DNA of 64,000 bases from Sneathiella aquimaris (GTDB lineage Bacteria > Pseudomonadota > Alphaproteobacteria > Sneathiellales > Sneathiellaceae), in the NCBI RefSeq assembly GCF_026409565.1, contig NZ_CP112881.1, forward strand, positions 1,163,501 to 1,227,500, written 5' to 3'. Below are positions 1 through 9,240 of this stretch, piece after piece (position 1 is the first letter of the stretch; every line of letters begins with the position of its first letter). The translations under genes were made by a program, and so were the position numbers. Below the pieces are notes generated by a model. The model made no database searches. It was not told the DNA's origin and saw only the letters and a list, made by a program, of their open reading frames with translations.

Positions 1-55
1 AAGATTTGCAGGCTAGGCTTTTTTCTGGCTTGTCTGCATCTCTTACCCAAAGGAA

Positions 56-676
56 ATGTCTTTGGATGATTTGAATGTAATCAACAGGTTTTTATATTTT
101 GGCGCCCAAAAGCCGGTTGTGTCCGACCGGCTTTATATCCGCTATCCAAGGCTATCAGACTGGCAGCAATGGTCTGCGGTTCGGACGATTAGCCGGGATC
201 ATCTGGTCCCGTGGGAACCTGTATGGTCACCCAATAATCTCAGTAAGGTGAATTTTAAAGCGCGGCTTCGGCATTACGCTCGGGATGCACGCGAAGATAT
301 AGGTCATGCCTATTTTCTGTTTCGAAAAGACAATCATCAACTGATCGGTAGCATAACGCTGAGCAATATACGGCGGGGTGTTTCGCAAACCGGAAGCATT
401 GGTTATTGGACTGGGCTGCCTTATATCCGAAAAGGTTACATGTTCGAAGCGTTATGTGCCTTGCTGCCGTTTATTTTTGAACATCACAGACTGAGGCGTG
501 TTGAGGCCGCCTGTGTACCAGAGAATGCGGCCAGTGGATCCTTGTTGAGAAAAGTCGGTTTCATTGAGGAAGGGCGTGCGCGCGAGTATTTATGCATCAA
601 TGGAACCTGGCAGGATCACCTTCTTTTTGCGTTGCTGGAGTCAGATAAAATTAACAGCACCGGCCCTCAGGCGTGA
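56..676 (+). CDS. GNAT N-acetyltransferase, RimJ/RimL type
   Basis: Predicted cytoplasmic acetyl-CoA-dependent N-acetyltransferase of 206 residues. The fold is recognisable from the RimJ-like entry segment (DRLYIRYPRLSDW, about residues 24-36), the central strand ending in LIGSITLSNI (about 99-108), the acetyl-CoA loop region around GYWTGLPYIRKGYMFEAL, and the C-terminal NAASGSLLRKVGFIEEG that is typical of this family. The RimJ/RimL group acetylates ribosomal protein N-termini or other small amines; the actual substrate cannot be told here. The ATG follows an AAAGGA stretch almost without spacer, so the true start may be slightly further downstream. It ends tail-to-tail with the next gene, overlapping its stop by 10 bp. 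Confidence 0.82.
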   Translation: MSLDDLNVINRFLYFGAQKPVVSDRLYIRYPRLSDWQQWSAVRTISRDHLVPWEPVWSPNNLSKVNFKARLRHYARDAREDIGHAYFLFRKDNHQLIGSITLSNIRRGVSQTGSIGYWTGLPYIRKGYMFEALCALLPFIFEHHRLRRVEAACVPENAASGSLLRKVGFIEEGRAREYLCINGTWQDHLLFALLESDKINSTGPQA

Positions 677-1242
677 CCAAGGTCAGAAGATAAGAGGCCC
701 GGGTCAAATCCAAGTTTGTTAATTGCCGCTTGCCACTTTTTCTCTAGTTTCTCACCAAAAACCAGATCACTGTCGGCCTCGACAACCAGCCAGCCATTTC
801 CCTGAATTTCCTGTTCCAGCTGACCGGGTCCCCACCCAGAATACCCCAAGGCAAGAAAACTGCTGTCTGGTCCATTTCCTTCTGCCATGCATTGGAGCAT
901 GTCTAACGTCGCGGTGAGGGCAATGCCTTGACCTATTGGAATAGTTGTTTCGTGCACAAGATCGGTTGAATGAAGGACAAAGCCTCGTTCTGTTTCAACC
1001 GGGCCGCCAAAGTGGATATGTGGATTAGTTGACCTGGCGGTAACCGGAATATCAAGTTGGTCGAGCAATTCCTTAAAGGAAAGGACGCCCAGATCCTTGT
1101 TTAAGACAATGCCCATGGCACCGTCTTCAGTATGCGAGCAGAGCAGAATGATGGAGCGTTTGAACCGCGGGTCGGGCATTGTGGGCATTGCGACCAGTAT
1201 TTGACCTTCGAGATATCCTGTATCAATTTTTGTGCCTGTCAT
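667..1242 (-). CDS. YqgE/AlgH family protein (UPF0301)
   Basis: A 191-residue member of the YqgE/AlgH family, widespread in proteobacteria and without an agreed biochemical role. The family signature is clear: an N-terminal LEGQILVAMPTMPDPRFKRS-type segment (about 10-30), SHTEDGAMGIVLNK (about 36-49), HFGGPVETERGFVLHS (about 77-92), and a C-terminal LALGYSGWGPGQLEQEI segment (about 131-147). Length is that of the family. The ATG is preceded by an AGAGAGA purine stretch. It is divergent from the DsbD-alpha-like gene, leaving 136 bp for both promoters. Confidence 0.92.
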   Translation of the reverse strand: MTGTKIDTGYLEGQILVAMPTMPDPRFKRSIILLCSHTEDGAMGIVLNKDLGVLSFKELLDQLDIPVTARSTNPHIHFGGPVETERGFVLHSTDLVHETTIPIGQGIALTATLDMLQCMAEGNGPDSSFLALGYSGWGPGQLEQEIQGNGWLVVEADSDLVFGEKLEKKWQAAINKLGFDPGLLSSDLGHA

Positions 1243-1378
1243 GATCTCTCTTTAGTTTTTGTGTTTAACCCTCATCATATCGATGAAATAATTGTGACGT
1301 GCAACCTGAGCATATTGCCCTATATTTTAAAGCATTACGAACTCAATAACTATTAATCTGGTGCTGGGCTTTTAAAAA

Positions 1379-2203
1379 ATGAAGAAGAAAATTCTGGTTT
1401 TTATCGGAAGCGTCACTTCTTTCAGCGTTTTATTTTTATCTTTACTGGCGTTTGCTGCGCAAGGGCAGGTATCAAAAACGAACCTGATTTCAGGCGTTCA
1501 GGCCGTCGGCGATGATGCAGTTATCATGATGGGACTGCATATTGCGTTGAATAAAGGATGGAAGACCTATTGGCGAAGTCCAGGGGATGCCGGTATCCCG
1601 CCGCAGTTTAATTGGTCAGGATCTGAGAATATCGAGAAGGTGGAAGTTCTTTGGCCCAAGCCTGTCGAATTTAGCAGCGCTGGCCTTTCATCCTGGGGAT
1701 ACAAGGATGAAGTTGTCTTTCCGTTACGGGTGACGTTAAAGCAGCCGGGTCAAGCCGTTCGGGCCAGTCTGGATGTGTTTTACGGTGTATGCGAGATGGT
1801 TTGTATCCCAGTGAAACAGGAAGTTGCCCTCAGTCTGCCCCAAGGACCTGCCGAAACGTCGAAGGATGCACCGCTAATACAATTATTTGCTGAGCGGGTT
1901 CCGTTGTTACTGTCGATGTCAAACCAGGTTCATGATATGAAGGTTGAATCAAATGGAACACAGGGACTGACAATTACAATCAAGTCTGACCTTCAGTTTA
2001 ACAATCCGGCTTTAATCCTCGAAGGGGAACAAGGGGATTTTTTCCAGATTTCGCCTAAGACCACTAGTCAAGCAGCGGGCTATCTGGTTTTTACTGCGAC
2101 AGCCGACCTTGCACGCAAAGGGCCGCCCTTAAAAGGGCGGAAAATAACCGCGACAATTCTCGATAAGGGGGTTGCTGTTGAAGGCCAAATAACTGTTAAA
2201 TAG
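1379..2203 (+). CDS. Exported protein with DsbD-alpha-like (thiol:disulfide interchange N-terminal) domain
   Basis: A 274-residue exported protein. Residues 1-29 form a signal peptide (Lys-rich start, hydrophobic core, cleavage near AFAAQG). The body resembles the periplasmic N-terminal domain of DsbD/ScsB: a segment like W-x-T-Y-W-R-S-P-G-D-A-G-I-P with the conserved aromatic and proline residues (about 61-75), and a pair of cysteines in YGVCEMVCIP (about 138-147), equivalent to the DsbD-alpha active pair. There is no transmembrane electron-transfer domain and no C-terminal thioredoxin domain, so by itself it cannot receive electrons from the cytoplasm. It ends 89 bp before the peroxiredoxin gene and is probably co-transcribed with it, suggesting thiol-redox or oxidant defence. 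That linkage is an inference. Confidence 0.78.
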   Translation: MKKKILVFIGSVTSFSVLFLSLLAFAAQGQVSKTNLISGVQAVGDDAVIMMGLHIALNKGWKTYWRSPGDAGIPPQFNWSGSENIEKVEVLWPKPVEFSSAGLSSWGYKDEVVFPLRVTLKQPGQAVRASLDVFYGVCEMVCIPVKQEVALSLPQGPAETSKDAPLIQLFAERVPLLLSMSNQVHDMKVESNGTQGLTITIKSDLQFNNPALILEGEQGDFFQISPKTTSQAAGYLVFTATADLARKGPPLKGRKITATILDKGVAVEGQITVK

Positions 2204-2292
2204 ATCTATTGGATTATGCGGATCAGCCAGGTTACAAGGCAAGATCTGTAAACTCGAGTGAAGAAAACAAACTACCACATAGGGAAAAAAGT

Positions 2293-2772
2293 ATGACAAT
2301 CAAAGTAGGCGATAAACTTCCAGCAGGTGAATTGATGGAAATGACCGGAAGCGGTCCTGCAAAACTCTCTGTTGAGGAAATTTTTGGCGGTAAGACGGTT
2401 GCTTTATTTGCTGTTCCGGGCGCCTATACCCCAACATGTTCTGCAAAACATCTTCCAGGTTTTGTTGATAATCTTGAGTCTCTGAAGTCAAAAGGCGTTG
2501 ATGAGGTGATTTGCCTGTCCGTCAACGATCCTTTTGTGATGGCTGCATGGGGTCAGGCGCAAGCGGCAGGTGAAGTTCGCATGCTCGCCGATCCAGATGC
2601 TGCATTCACCAAAGCAATGTCTGTTGAATTTGACGCGTCCGGCGCTGGTCTTGGTGTTCGTTCTCGCCGTTATTCTATGCTGGTTGAAGACGGAACAGTG
2701 AAACAGCTCAACCTGGAAGAAACAGGCGGCTTCGAGGTTTCTGATGCAGAAACTTTGCTCGGCCAGCTATAA
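2293..2772 (+). CDS. Peroxiredoxin, Prx5 (AhpE/Tsa-like) family
   Basis: Cytoplasmic thiol peroxidase of about 159 residues that reduces hydrogen peroxide and organic hydroperoxides, usually with glutaredoxin or glutathione. The peroxidatic cysteine is Cys49 in the family motif PGAYTPTCSAKHLPG; the Arg-containing segment GLGVRSRRYSMLVEDG near residue 120 is also typical of Prx5. The ATG at 2293 is chosen over an upstream in-frame TTG at 2209: AGGG lies 8 bp before it, and the protein then begins with the family start I-K-V-G-D-K-L-P. A strong terminator follows. Confidence 0.93.
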   Translation: MTIKVGDKLPAGELMEMTGSGPAKLSVEEIFGGKTVALFAVPGAYTPTCSAKHLPGFVDNLESLKSKGVDEVICLSVNDPFVMAAWGQAQAAGEVRMLADPDAAFTKAMSVEFDASGAGLGVRSRRYSMLVEDGTVKQLNLEETGGFEVSDAETLLGQL

Positions 2773-2799
2773 GGTATATTCTTAATATATGACGAATGG

Positions 2800-2825
2800 G
2801 GGAAGAGCTTGCTCTTCCCTTTTTT
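2800..2825 (+). terminator. Rho-independent terminator after peroxiredoxin gene
   Basis: Perfect 9-bp stem GGGAAGAGC / GCTCTTCCC with a TT loop, followed directly by six T. It lies 28 bp after the peroxiredoxin stop and ends at the stop codon of the convergent rnhA gene. Confidence 0.92.
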
Positions 2826-3266
2826 CTATCGAACTGTTTCCATTCCCTGGTTTGCGAGCTCATCAGCTTTTTCGTTACCGGGGACACCGGCATGCCCCTT
2901 AACCCATTTCCATTCAATTTGATGACGGGCAATGGCGTCGTCCAGCAAGACCCACAGATCCTTGTTCTTGACCGGTTTCCTGGCGGCCGTTTTCCAACCG
3001 TTCTTTTTCCAGTTTACCATCCATTTTGTAATGCCATCCTTGACATAAGTGCTATCCGTATGCAGTTCGACAACTGATGCGCGTTTAAGTGCGTCCAACG
3101 CTTTAATAGCCGCGGTTAATTCCATACGGTTATTTGTGGTATCGGCTTCGCCTCCGCATATTTCCTTGATTTTACCGTCACATTCCAGCATCGCGCCCCA
3201 TCCGCCCGGACCGGGATTTCCAGAACATGCTCCATCTGTGTAAATAACTACTTTTTTACCGCTCAA
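2826..3266 (-). CDS. rnhA: Ribonuclease HI
   Basis: Cleaves the RNA strand of RNA-DNA hybrids (R-loops, Okazaki primers). All catalytic elements are visible: the first Asp in [17 protein letters not shown], the Glu in [10 protein letters not shown], the Asp in HTDSTYVK, and the His/Asp of the C-terminal [16 protein letters not shown]. An in-frame ATG exists 84 bp upstream (3350), but the extra 28 residues match nothing in RNase HI. The TTG at 3266 has AAAGG at good distance and gives about 146 residues, the family's usual length, so I use it. Convergent with the peroxiredoxin gene. Confidence 0.93.
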   Translation of the reverse strand: MSGKKVVIYTDGACSGNPGPGGWGAMLECDGKIKEICGGEADTTNNRMELTAAIKALDALKRASVVELHTDSTYVKDGITKWMVNWKKNGWKTAARKPVKNKDLWVLLDDAIARHQIEWKWVKGHAGVPGNEKADELANQGMETVR

Positions 3267-3430
3267 AATGACACCTTTAGGGATGATTTCTAAGTTCAGA
3301 CCCTTCCTAACACATTCATAGATAAAGGAGGTCTGTAAAATTTGATGCAATTAACAGAATATTAGGTGCTTTTTGTCAAAATCGAAGACTAGGAACAAAG
3401 TCTTGATAACGGTAACGGCTGGGAGCTCCC

Positions 3431-4180
3431 ATGAGCACAACACAAAAGAAGATGTATTCTGCAGAAATCAGGCAGCTTCAAAAAGATGGCAACGAAACAC
3501 AGAGTTCTGTCGTGGGGGAAGGAATAAGCCAGCAACAATACCAGGAATTGCTGGATGCTATTAACTCTGTAAGAGAGGACATCAATAACGCTGATCCATC
3601 TTCTGCTGCCACGGCTGCAGTCAATGAAGCCGTGATGGAAGATTTCAAGAAAGAATTCGCCGAATCACTCCAGTTGAAAAGTGAGCTTGAAGAGTTATCA
3701 CGTGTCATTCTGGACACTCGGCGCGAAATCGCGTCTTTGAACGCTCATGATTCCGGCCCTAAAATCCACGCAATGACCGACCAGTTGGACGCCGTTGTTG
3801 GCGATACTGAAGGGGCGACTAACGCAATCCTTGAAGCGGTAGAGGTTATTGAAGACAAAAACGAAAGCCTTCAGTTGAACGCGACAGATCCTGACGAAAT
3901 TGAAATTACCGAAGGCATTAGCAACGCGATAATGAAAATCTATGAAGCCTGTAACTTCCAGGACATTACAGGGCAAAGAATTTCCAAAGTCGTTGGCACG
4001 CTAAAATTTGTCGAAGACCGTATCGCTGCCATGATCGATATCCTTGGTGGAGATGGCGAACTGGCAGAAATTGAAACAATCAGCCAGCCGTCTCGTATGG
4101 ACGGTGAAGTTGAACTTAGTGGACCAACTGTCGAAGGCCACGAAATCAGCCAGGACGAAATCGACGCCCTGTTCGATTAA
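3431..4180 (+). CDS. cheZ: Protein phosphatase CheZ-like
   Basis: A 249-residue acidic, largely helical protein. The CheZ signature is in NFQDITGQRISKVVGTLKFVEDRI (about residues 176-199, with the conserved D-x-T-x-Q-R-I), which in CheZ provides the Asp/Gln that dephosphorylate CheY-P. The C-terminus ends ISQDEIDALFD, the short motif shared by CheZ and flagellar switch proteins. Residues 75-165 are predicted helical bundle. No cheA, cheY, cheW or flagellar gene lies nearby, so this is an orphan cheZ, a known arrangement in alphaproteobacteria. It overlaps the stop of the convergent thrB by 4 bp. Confidence 0.85.
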   Translation: MSTTQKKMYSAEIRQLQKDGNETQSSVVGEGISQQQYQELLDAINSVREDINNADPSSAATAAVNEAVMEDFKKEFAESLQLKSELEELSRVILDTRREIASLNAHDSGPKIHAMTDQLDAVVGDTEGATNAILEAVEVIEDKNESLQLNATDPDEIEITEGISNAIMKIYEACNFQDITGQRISKVVGTLKFVEDRIAAMIDILGGDGELAEIETISQPSRMDGEVELSGPTVEGHEISQDEIDALFD

Positions 4181-5151
4181 GGAAGGTCGATACCAAATTC
4201 TGCGACGGATTTTACGTCTCGCAGAAAGCGGATTTTCTGTAAATATTCTGACGGGTCTTTTGGTTTTACCAAGGCCCCGTCAATCTGATTAATCCAGTCA
4301 TACAACCGTGTTAGATAAAATCGCATTGCTGCCCCGCGAGATAAGAGGGGGAGGGCTTGGAGTTCGGTTTTTTCCAATGGCCGGGCGCGTTGATAGCTGT
4401 TTAGAAGACGCCGGGCCTTTGTAATGTTAAAGCTCGCATCACTTTCAAAACACCAGGCATTCAGGCAGACAGCAATATCGTATGCCAGGAAATCATTGCA
4501 GGCGAAGTAATAGTCGATAACGCCGCTAACCTGACCGTTCAAAAAGAAGATGTTATCCGGAAACAAGTCTGCGTGAATGACACCTTCTGGCAGATTTTCA
4601 GGCCAGTTTTTCTCCAAATCGCCAATTTCTGTGGAGATCTCGCTGATTTCCCGTTTTGAAATGAGGTCGATACCCTTACTGGCAAGACTGGCCTCAAAAA
4701 GGGGACGCCAGCTGTCTATGGTCAAAGAGTTGGGTCTTTGTATTTGAAATCCGCCACCCGCAATGTGTAAATCAGCCAGTGAACGCCCCAGCAGGGCACA
4801 GTGTTCAGGGGAGACGCGCCGCATCGACCGGCCTTCAAGAAATTCGATTAAGGCGGCAGGTTTGCCCGCAACGCGGGACAGGCTGTCACCGGTTTTGGTT
4901 TTAACCGGGCGCGGCGAAACATATCCATGATCTGCAAGATGTTCCATCAATCCGAGGAAAAAAGGCAGGTCTGCTTCATTTACCCGTTTTTCGTAGATCG
5001 TTAGAATATAATGTCCAGTTTCTGAATGAAGCAGAAAATTGGAATTTTCGACCCCTTCCGCGATCCCCTTACAGGACAGTATCTCGCCTATGGGATAATC
5101 CCCGGCAATCAGATCAAGATCATCGTCAGATATGTCGGTGTAAACAGCCAT
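4177..5151 (-). CDS. thrB: Homoserine kinase (aminoglycoside phosphotransferase fold)
   Basis: Phosphorylates L-homoserine with ATP in threonine biosynthesis. This is the alphaproteobacterial APH-fold enzyme (324 residues), not the GHMP-kinase type. Diagnostic segments are the N-terminal G-I-A-E-G-V-E-N-S-N-F with YILTIYEKRV (about 29-57), the Brenner-type catalytic loop VIHADLFPDNIFF (about 193-205), and GVIDYYFACNDFLAYDIA (about 210-227) that supplies the metal-binding Asp. It lies 22 bp downstream of ispH on the same strand and is probably translated from the same transcript. Confidence 0.92.
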   Translation of the reverse strand: MAVYTDISDDDLDLIAGDYPIGEILSCKGIAEGVENSNFLLHSETGHYILTIYEKRVNEADLPFFLGLMEHLADHGYVSPRPVKTKTGDSLSRVAGKPAALIEFLEGRSMRRVSPEHCALLGRSLADLHIAGGGFQIQRPNSLTIDSWRPLFEASLASKGIDLISKREISEISTEIGDLEKNWPENLPEGVIHADLFPDNIFFLNGQVSGVIDYYFACNDFLAYDIAVCLNAWCFESDASFNITKARRLLNSYQRARPLEKTELQALPLLSRGAAMRFYLTRLYDWINQIDGALVKPKDPSEYLQKIRFLRDVKSVAEFGIDLP

Positions 5152-5173
5152 GGTGGTTCTGCCATTCCTATTC

Positions 5174-6130
5174 TTATTCGCTCACATTTTCCAATTCGCG
5201 CGGAAGTTTGAACGTTACATGCTCTTCGGTCTTTACAACTTCTTTTATGGTTACGTCATACCGTTTTGCAAAAGCATCAGTTACCTCTTCAACAAGTGTT
5301 TCCGGGGCAGAAGCGCCGGCTGTTATCCCAATCGTCTGGCAGCCTTGCAGATTGTCCCACGGGATGTCCGTCGCCCGTTGAACCAGTGATACATGCTGGC
5401 AGCCGATCTTTTTTGCAACTTCCACCAAACGCATGGAATTTGACGAGTTTGGTGCGCCGATGACCAGAATACCATCACATTGCGAGGCAAGTTCCTTTAC
5501 GGCGGCCTGCCGATTGGTCGTCGCGTAACAGATGTCTTCTTTCTTGGGTGCCGCGATTGACGGGAAACGGCGGCTTAACGTCGCGACGATGTCTCTAGTT
5601 TCATCAACAGATAAGGTTGTTTGCGTCAAATAGGCAAGCTTGCCATCTATATTTTTTGGCTCAAAATTCTCGGCATCCGCAACCGTTTCGACCAGACTGA
5701 TTTCTCCCGCGGCCAATTGTCCCATTGTGCCAATGACTTCCGGGTGCCCTTTATGGCCAATCAGAATAATTTCCTGACCGTCCTTTTTGTGCCGTTCTGC
5801 CTCCCGGTGGACTTTGCTGACCAGTGGGCAGGTTGCATCAATGAAGAACATTTTCTTTGCTTCTGCCTCGGCTGGAACTGACTTTGCAACACCGTGCGCG
5901 GAGAAAATGACAGGGACGTCAGCGGGGACATCTGACAGTTCATCAACGAAAACAGCCCCCTTTTTTTCCAGATTTTCAACCACATAACGATTGTGAACAA
6001 TCTCATGGCGGACGTATACGGGAGCGCCATATTTTACCAACGCTTTTTCAACGATTTGAATCGCTCGATCAACGCCAGCGCAGAATCCGCGCGGAGCGGC
6101 GAGAAGAAGAGTTCTTTTTTCACGTGTCAT
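5174..6130 (-). CDS. ispH: 4-hydroxy-3-methylbut-2-enyl diphosphate reductase (LytB)
   Basis: Final enzyme of the MEP isoprenoid pathway, converting HMBPP to IPP and DMAPP with a [4Fe-4S] cluster. The three cluster cysteines sit in [25 protein letters not shown] and [13 protein letters not shown]; the Glu of the [10 protein letters not shown] segment and the [19 protein letters not shown] segment are also family hallmarks. I choose the ATG at 6130 over 6139 because GGAGG then has normal spacing; the product is 318 residues. ispE, another enzyme of this pathway, lies at 42.3 kb in the same window. ispH leads the ispH-thrB pair. Confidence 0.96.
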   Translation of the reverse strand: MTREKRTLLLAAPRGFCAGVDRAIQIVEKALVKYGAPVYVRHEIVHNRYVVENLEKKGAVFVDELSDVPADVPVIFSAHGVAKSVPAEAEAKKMFFIDATCPLVSKVHREAERHKKDGQEIILIGHKGHPEVIGTMGQLAAGEISLVETVADAENFEPKNIDGKLAYLTQTTLSVDETRDIVATLSRRFPSIAAPKKEDICYATTNRQAAVKELASQCDGILVIGAPNSSNSMRLVEVAKKIGCQHVSLVQRATDIPWDNLQGCQTIGITAGASAPETLVEEVTDAFAKRYDVTIKEVVKTEEHVTFKLPRELENVSE

Positions 6131-6308
6131 ACCATCCACCTCCGGCAGAAATAGCTGAATTATTCCTGCTTTTCAGAATTATCCAGCAACAATGCGCCGC
6201 GTCGCTTGCTAAAAGGAGCCGTCCATCCTAAATTCGGCGAATTAGTACATCAATTTCCAGATGAACACCAGTGTGAGACGTACTAATCCGGTCATAGAAT
6301 TTGGAATA

Positions 6309-6896
6309 ATGAAAGAAAAGCAGGGTATGATACGTTTTTTCAGTCGCGGAAAACTTGTAGCTTCGATGATTTCACTGTCTTTGTTAAGCGCGTGTAGTGG
6401 ATCTTTTGATGCGGCCCTGCCAGATATTTTTAACCCAAATAAAGTCGTCCTGCCGTGCCCTGCCGTTTCAGTTCTGCCAAACGCGGACACAATTACCGTT
6501 TTTCAGGATGGCCCGGGCCGCGATCTTGTCGATGTCGAATATGAGGGGATTATCGCACCTGTCAGCGGGGAGTGTTTTTATGAAAATGATGATACCGAAC
6601 TGGTCGTGGAGTTAATTTTGCGAATTGGTGCGATCAAAGGGCCGGCGGCGAAAGGCCAAACCCATACATTCCCGTTCTTCGTTGCGATTGCAGACAGCTC
6701 ACGCCGGATTTTGACAAAGAAGATCCTGCAAAGTCCGGTAGAGGTTGCAGAAGGTCGGCGTCGGGGTGCTGTTCAGGAAGAGATTGTACAGCGAATCCCT
6801 TTGCCAACCAATCGGGACGGCCGTGATTATACGATCGTTTTAGGACTGCAACTCACCAAGGAAGAGCTGGAATATAACCGTAACAAAGTCAACTAA
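6309..6896 (+). CDS. Putative lipoprotein, unknown function
   Basis: An exported protein with a lipoprotein signal: a basic N-terminus (about residues 1-15), a hydrophobic run, and the lipobox LLSAC at about residues 26-30, so it should be anchored to a membrane by its cysteine. The mature part (about 165 residues) has alternating hydrophobic patterns suggesting beta structure, with two further cysteines (VVLPCPAVS and SGECFYEN). I do not recognise a named domain. The start is uncertain: 6309 has a weak GGA upstream, 6327 is an alternative, and 6261 would add a stretch that does not look like a signal peptide. It is divergent from ispH and convergent with the chemoreceptor gene. Confidence 0.72.
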   Translation: MKEKQGMIRFFSRGKLVASMISLSLLSACSGSFDAALPDIFNPNKVVLPCPAVSVLPNADTITVFQDGPGRDLVDVEYEGIIAPVSGECFYENDDTELVVELILRIGAIKGPAAKGQTHTFPFFVAIADSSRRILTKKILQSPVEVAEGRRRGAVQEEIVQRIPLPTNRDGRDYTIVLGLQLTKEELEYNRNKVN

Positions 6897-6940
6897 CTAC
6901 GGCACCGGGACGCGGACCCGCTTTCAAAAACGACTTATCG

Positions 6941-8350
6941 TCAAATGACCTTTCGAACATGTTCAAGGAAGGAAGAAACATTGTCTTCCAGTCCTTTTGA
7001 ATGTTCCTGAAGGGTGTCGGCTTCGGTAAGGAGTTTTTTACTGGTGGCGGAGGTTGCCTCCGTCGATACTTTTACAGTCTTGATATTATTTGACACCGAT
7101 ACAGTGCTTTCAGAGGCACTTGCAACACTTTGCGCAATCTCCTGAGTGGCCGCATTTTGCTCATCCATGGCCGAGGAAATGGCGGTGACAGCATGGTTGA
7201 TATCGCTGACCGATGAATTGATTGTCTCCATGGAAGAGACGGCTTCATCCGTCGCGTTTTGAATATCAACAATCTGCTTGCTGATATCTTCGGTTGCCTT
7301 TGCTGTTTGATTGGCCAGATTTTTAACTTCGTTGGCAACGACCGCAAAGCCCTTACCCGCATCGCCCGCCCGGGCGGCTTCGATGGTGGCATTCAAGGCC
7401 AGAAGATTTGTCTGGCTCGCGATATCCTCAATCAGCTTCACAACTTCGCCAATTGATTGGGCGGCGAGTGCCAGACCTTTGATTTTCGTATTTCCGCTAT
7501 CGGCCATTTGCGAGGCCGTTTGGGCATTTTCAAGAGAGTTCCGAACTTGTCGTCCGATTTCCTGAATAGAGGCTGACATTTCTTCAGCTGAACTTGCAAC
7601 CGTTTGAAAGTTAGAGGAGGCATTTATCGCAGCATTGTTGACATTATCGACCTGTGTTGCCGCATCACTTGCATGACTTGAAAGGAGATCGGCTGAATGG
7701 TGCAACCCTTCGGCGCTCTCATATATTGATTTTGAGACGCTGCCGATTGTGTGTTCAAACTGATAAATGACGTCGCTGAATTCATTCGTTCGATGCTCAA
7801 ACATGTTTGTGCATTCATTAATGGTGGCAGCCGTGCGCTTGAAAGCACCATCCATGTCAAAATCAATAATTCGGCGGTAATATTTCTGGTCGGCCACATG
7901 TTGCATGGATGCTGCGGCTTCCCTCATAAAGGCATCAGTCCGATCTGCTAATTCGTTGATGGACCACATTAATTCAGTGAGCTCGGTGCCTTCTTCTATG
8001 TGGGAAATTCGGGCTTCAAAATCACCCACGGCCAGTCGTTTGCAAATATTTTCAACTTTTTTGATTTCGTCAGCGGAATGGGAGGGAGTTTGAAATCCGG
8101 TATGGGTCATATCGCCCGCCCGTGCTTCCAGCATCAATCTCATATTGTCCCGCTCCTGCATCGCTTTTCGGGCATCCCGCCTGAACTTAATTGCGACAAC
8201 AGCCACTGCCACCAAAGCACCGACAAATGCAATGGACATGAAGTTGAACGAATTTTGAGTATACAGGTAAATCGCGAAGGCCGCACTGGTAACAAGGGCG
8301 GCTCCAATTACGGGCGAAATGGATTTAAAGAGAGAAGAGCCATTTGTCAT
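6941..8350 (-). CDS. Methyl-accepting chemotaxis protein without periplasmic sensor domain
   Basis: A 469-residue chemoreceptor. Two membrane segments (about 12-30 and 36-54) are joined by only a few residues, so there is no periplasmic ligand domain; a charged linker and a coiled-coil signalling region follow. The conserved hairpin tip that contacts CheA/CheW is present ([20 protein letters not shown] followed by [17 protein letters not shown]). The start at 8350 is preceded by AAGGAGG; the longer frame from 8401 only reaches into the upstream gene. It overlaps the PAS gene by 26 bp, so the two are translationally coupled, and together they have the parts of an Aer energy-taxis receptor. Confidence 0.93.
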   Translation of the reverse strand: MTNGSSLFKSISPVIGAALVTSAAFAIYLYTQNSFNFMSIAFVGALVAVAVVAIKFRRDARKAMQERDNMRLMLEARAGDMTHTGFQTPSHSADEIKKVENICKRLAVGDFEARISHIEEGTELTELMWSINELADRTDAFMREAAASMQHVADQKYYRRIIDFDMDGAFKRTAATINECTNMFEHRTNEFSDVIYQFEHTIGSVSKSIYESAEGLHHSADLLSSHASDAATQVDNVNNAAINASSNFQTVASSAEEMSASIQEIGRQVRNSLENAQTASQMADSGNTKIKGLALAAQSIGEVVKLIEDIASQTNLLALNATIEAARAGDAGKGFAVVANEVKNLANQTAKATEDISKQIVDIQNATDEAVSSMETINSSVSDINHAVTAISSAMDEQNAATQEIAQSVASASESTVSVSNNIKTVKVSTEATSATSKKLLTEADTLQEHSKGLEDNVSSFLEHVRKVI

Positions 8351-8846
8351 AGTTGCCTCCTTGATCCTGGATAAATGTTGAGAGCAAGCCAAGGGAGGCA
8401 TTTAATCCTTCTTTCGGCGACGAATGGGATTTCTCTTCGGCAACAAGTTTCTGATAGAAGGGGGCGATTATTTTGGTGACGATGTCTGGATCGACGGCCC
8501 GCCTGTTGGAATGGTATCCGACTGTGACGTCATCTTGAACAGAAGGGGTTACATGAGCGAAGACCCAGTAGTAATCACCGTTCTTGCACAGGTTTTTAAC
8601 ATAGGCAAAGACTTCATTGCCTTTTTCCAGCTGATCCCACAAATAATGGAAAATCGCTCTTGGCATATCTGGATGGCGGATCAGGTTATGTTGGACCCCA
8701 AGTAGTTCCGGTTCGGAAAAATCTGATATCTCCATAAATTTCCGATTTGCGTAGGTAATTTTACCACTGAGATCTGTCTTACTGACAATGATTTCTTTTC
8801 TGCCAAGATGGCGTTCCTGATCTGTGGGCGGAGTGTCTGGGCGCAT
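8325..8846 (-). CDS. PAS-domain protein, Aer-type sensor module
   Basis: A 173-residue soluble protein built mainly of one PAS domain. The sequence from [18 protein letters not shown] (about 28-45) through [21 protein letters not shown] (about 50-70) to [18 protein letters not shown] (about 85-102) closely follows the Aer receptor PAS fold, which binds FAD and reports redox or oxygen state. A cofactor cannot be proven here. There are no membrane segments. The C-terminal 70 residues are less conserved and end 26 bp inside the downstream chemoreceptor gene. It most likely senses for that receptor. Confidence 0.87.
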   Translation of the reverse strand: MRPDTPPTDQERHLGRKEIIVSKTDLSGKITYANRKFMEISDFSEPELLGVQHNLIRHPDMPRAIFHYLWDQLEKGNEVFAYVKNLCKNGDYYWVFAHVTPSVQDDVTVGYHSNRRAVDPDIVTKIIAPFYQKLVAEEKSHSSPKEGLNASLGLLSTFIQDQGGNYDKWLFSL

Positions 8847-9000
8847 TCTGTTTTAAACCATCTTTGTTTCACAGTTCTATTTCCCCCACAGTGGCTCAAA
8901 ATGGTTAATACTTTGTAATATTATTAATTTACTGTTGTTAAAGGCAGCAAGAAAATAAAGATCGAAATGATCTTAGTTCGCAGGAAGGTCGTTTGTTCGT

Positions 9001-9028
9001 TTGACAGAACGAAAAGCTTGGCTATTAT
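9001..9028 (+). promoter_or_regulatory. Sigma70-type promoter of the glycine riboswitch / gcv operon
   Basis: A consensus -35 TTGACA (9001-9006), a 16-bp spacer, and a near-consensus -10 TATTAT (9023-9028). Transcription would start near 9035, just before the riboswitch. Read from sequence only. Confidence 0.75.
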
Positions 9029-9044
9029 CACGGCTTCATACAGA

Positions 9045-9240
9045 TGATCCCTGCGGGAGAGATGGATTTATCCATCGCCGAAGGAGCAACCGCCCCGGAA
9101 ACTCTCAGGCACCCGGACCGCAGGGGGATGAAACTCTGGAAAGCAAATTACCGTTGGTAATTTCACCGAAGGGGTAAGCGTTAGAATCCAGTAGGATTCG
9201 CAACGTCAAATCTCTCAGGTCCTTAAGACAGAGGGGGTTG
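9045..9240 (+). promoter_or_regulatory. Tandem glycine riboswitch
   Basis: Two consecutive glycine aptamers upstream of gcvT. Aptamer 1 (about 9047-9130) is closed by ATCCCTGCGG pairing with CCGCAGGGGGAT and contains GGGAGAG, GCCGAAGGAGCAA and ACTCTCAGGCACC. Aptamer 2 (about 9133-9236) is closed by CTCTG/CAGAG and repeats the pattern with CACCGAAGGGGTAAGCG and AATCTCTCAGGTCC. Glycine binding normally switches glycine-cleavage expression on. The aptamers are followed by about 55 nt to the gcvT ATG with no clear terminator stem, so control of translation or of the leader downstream of aptamer 2 is likely. Confidence 0.95.
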
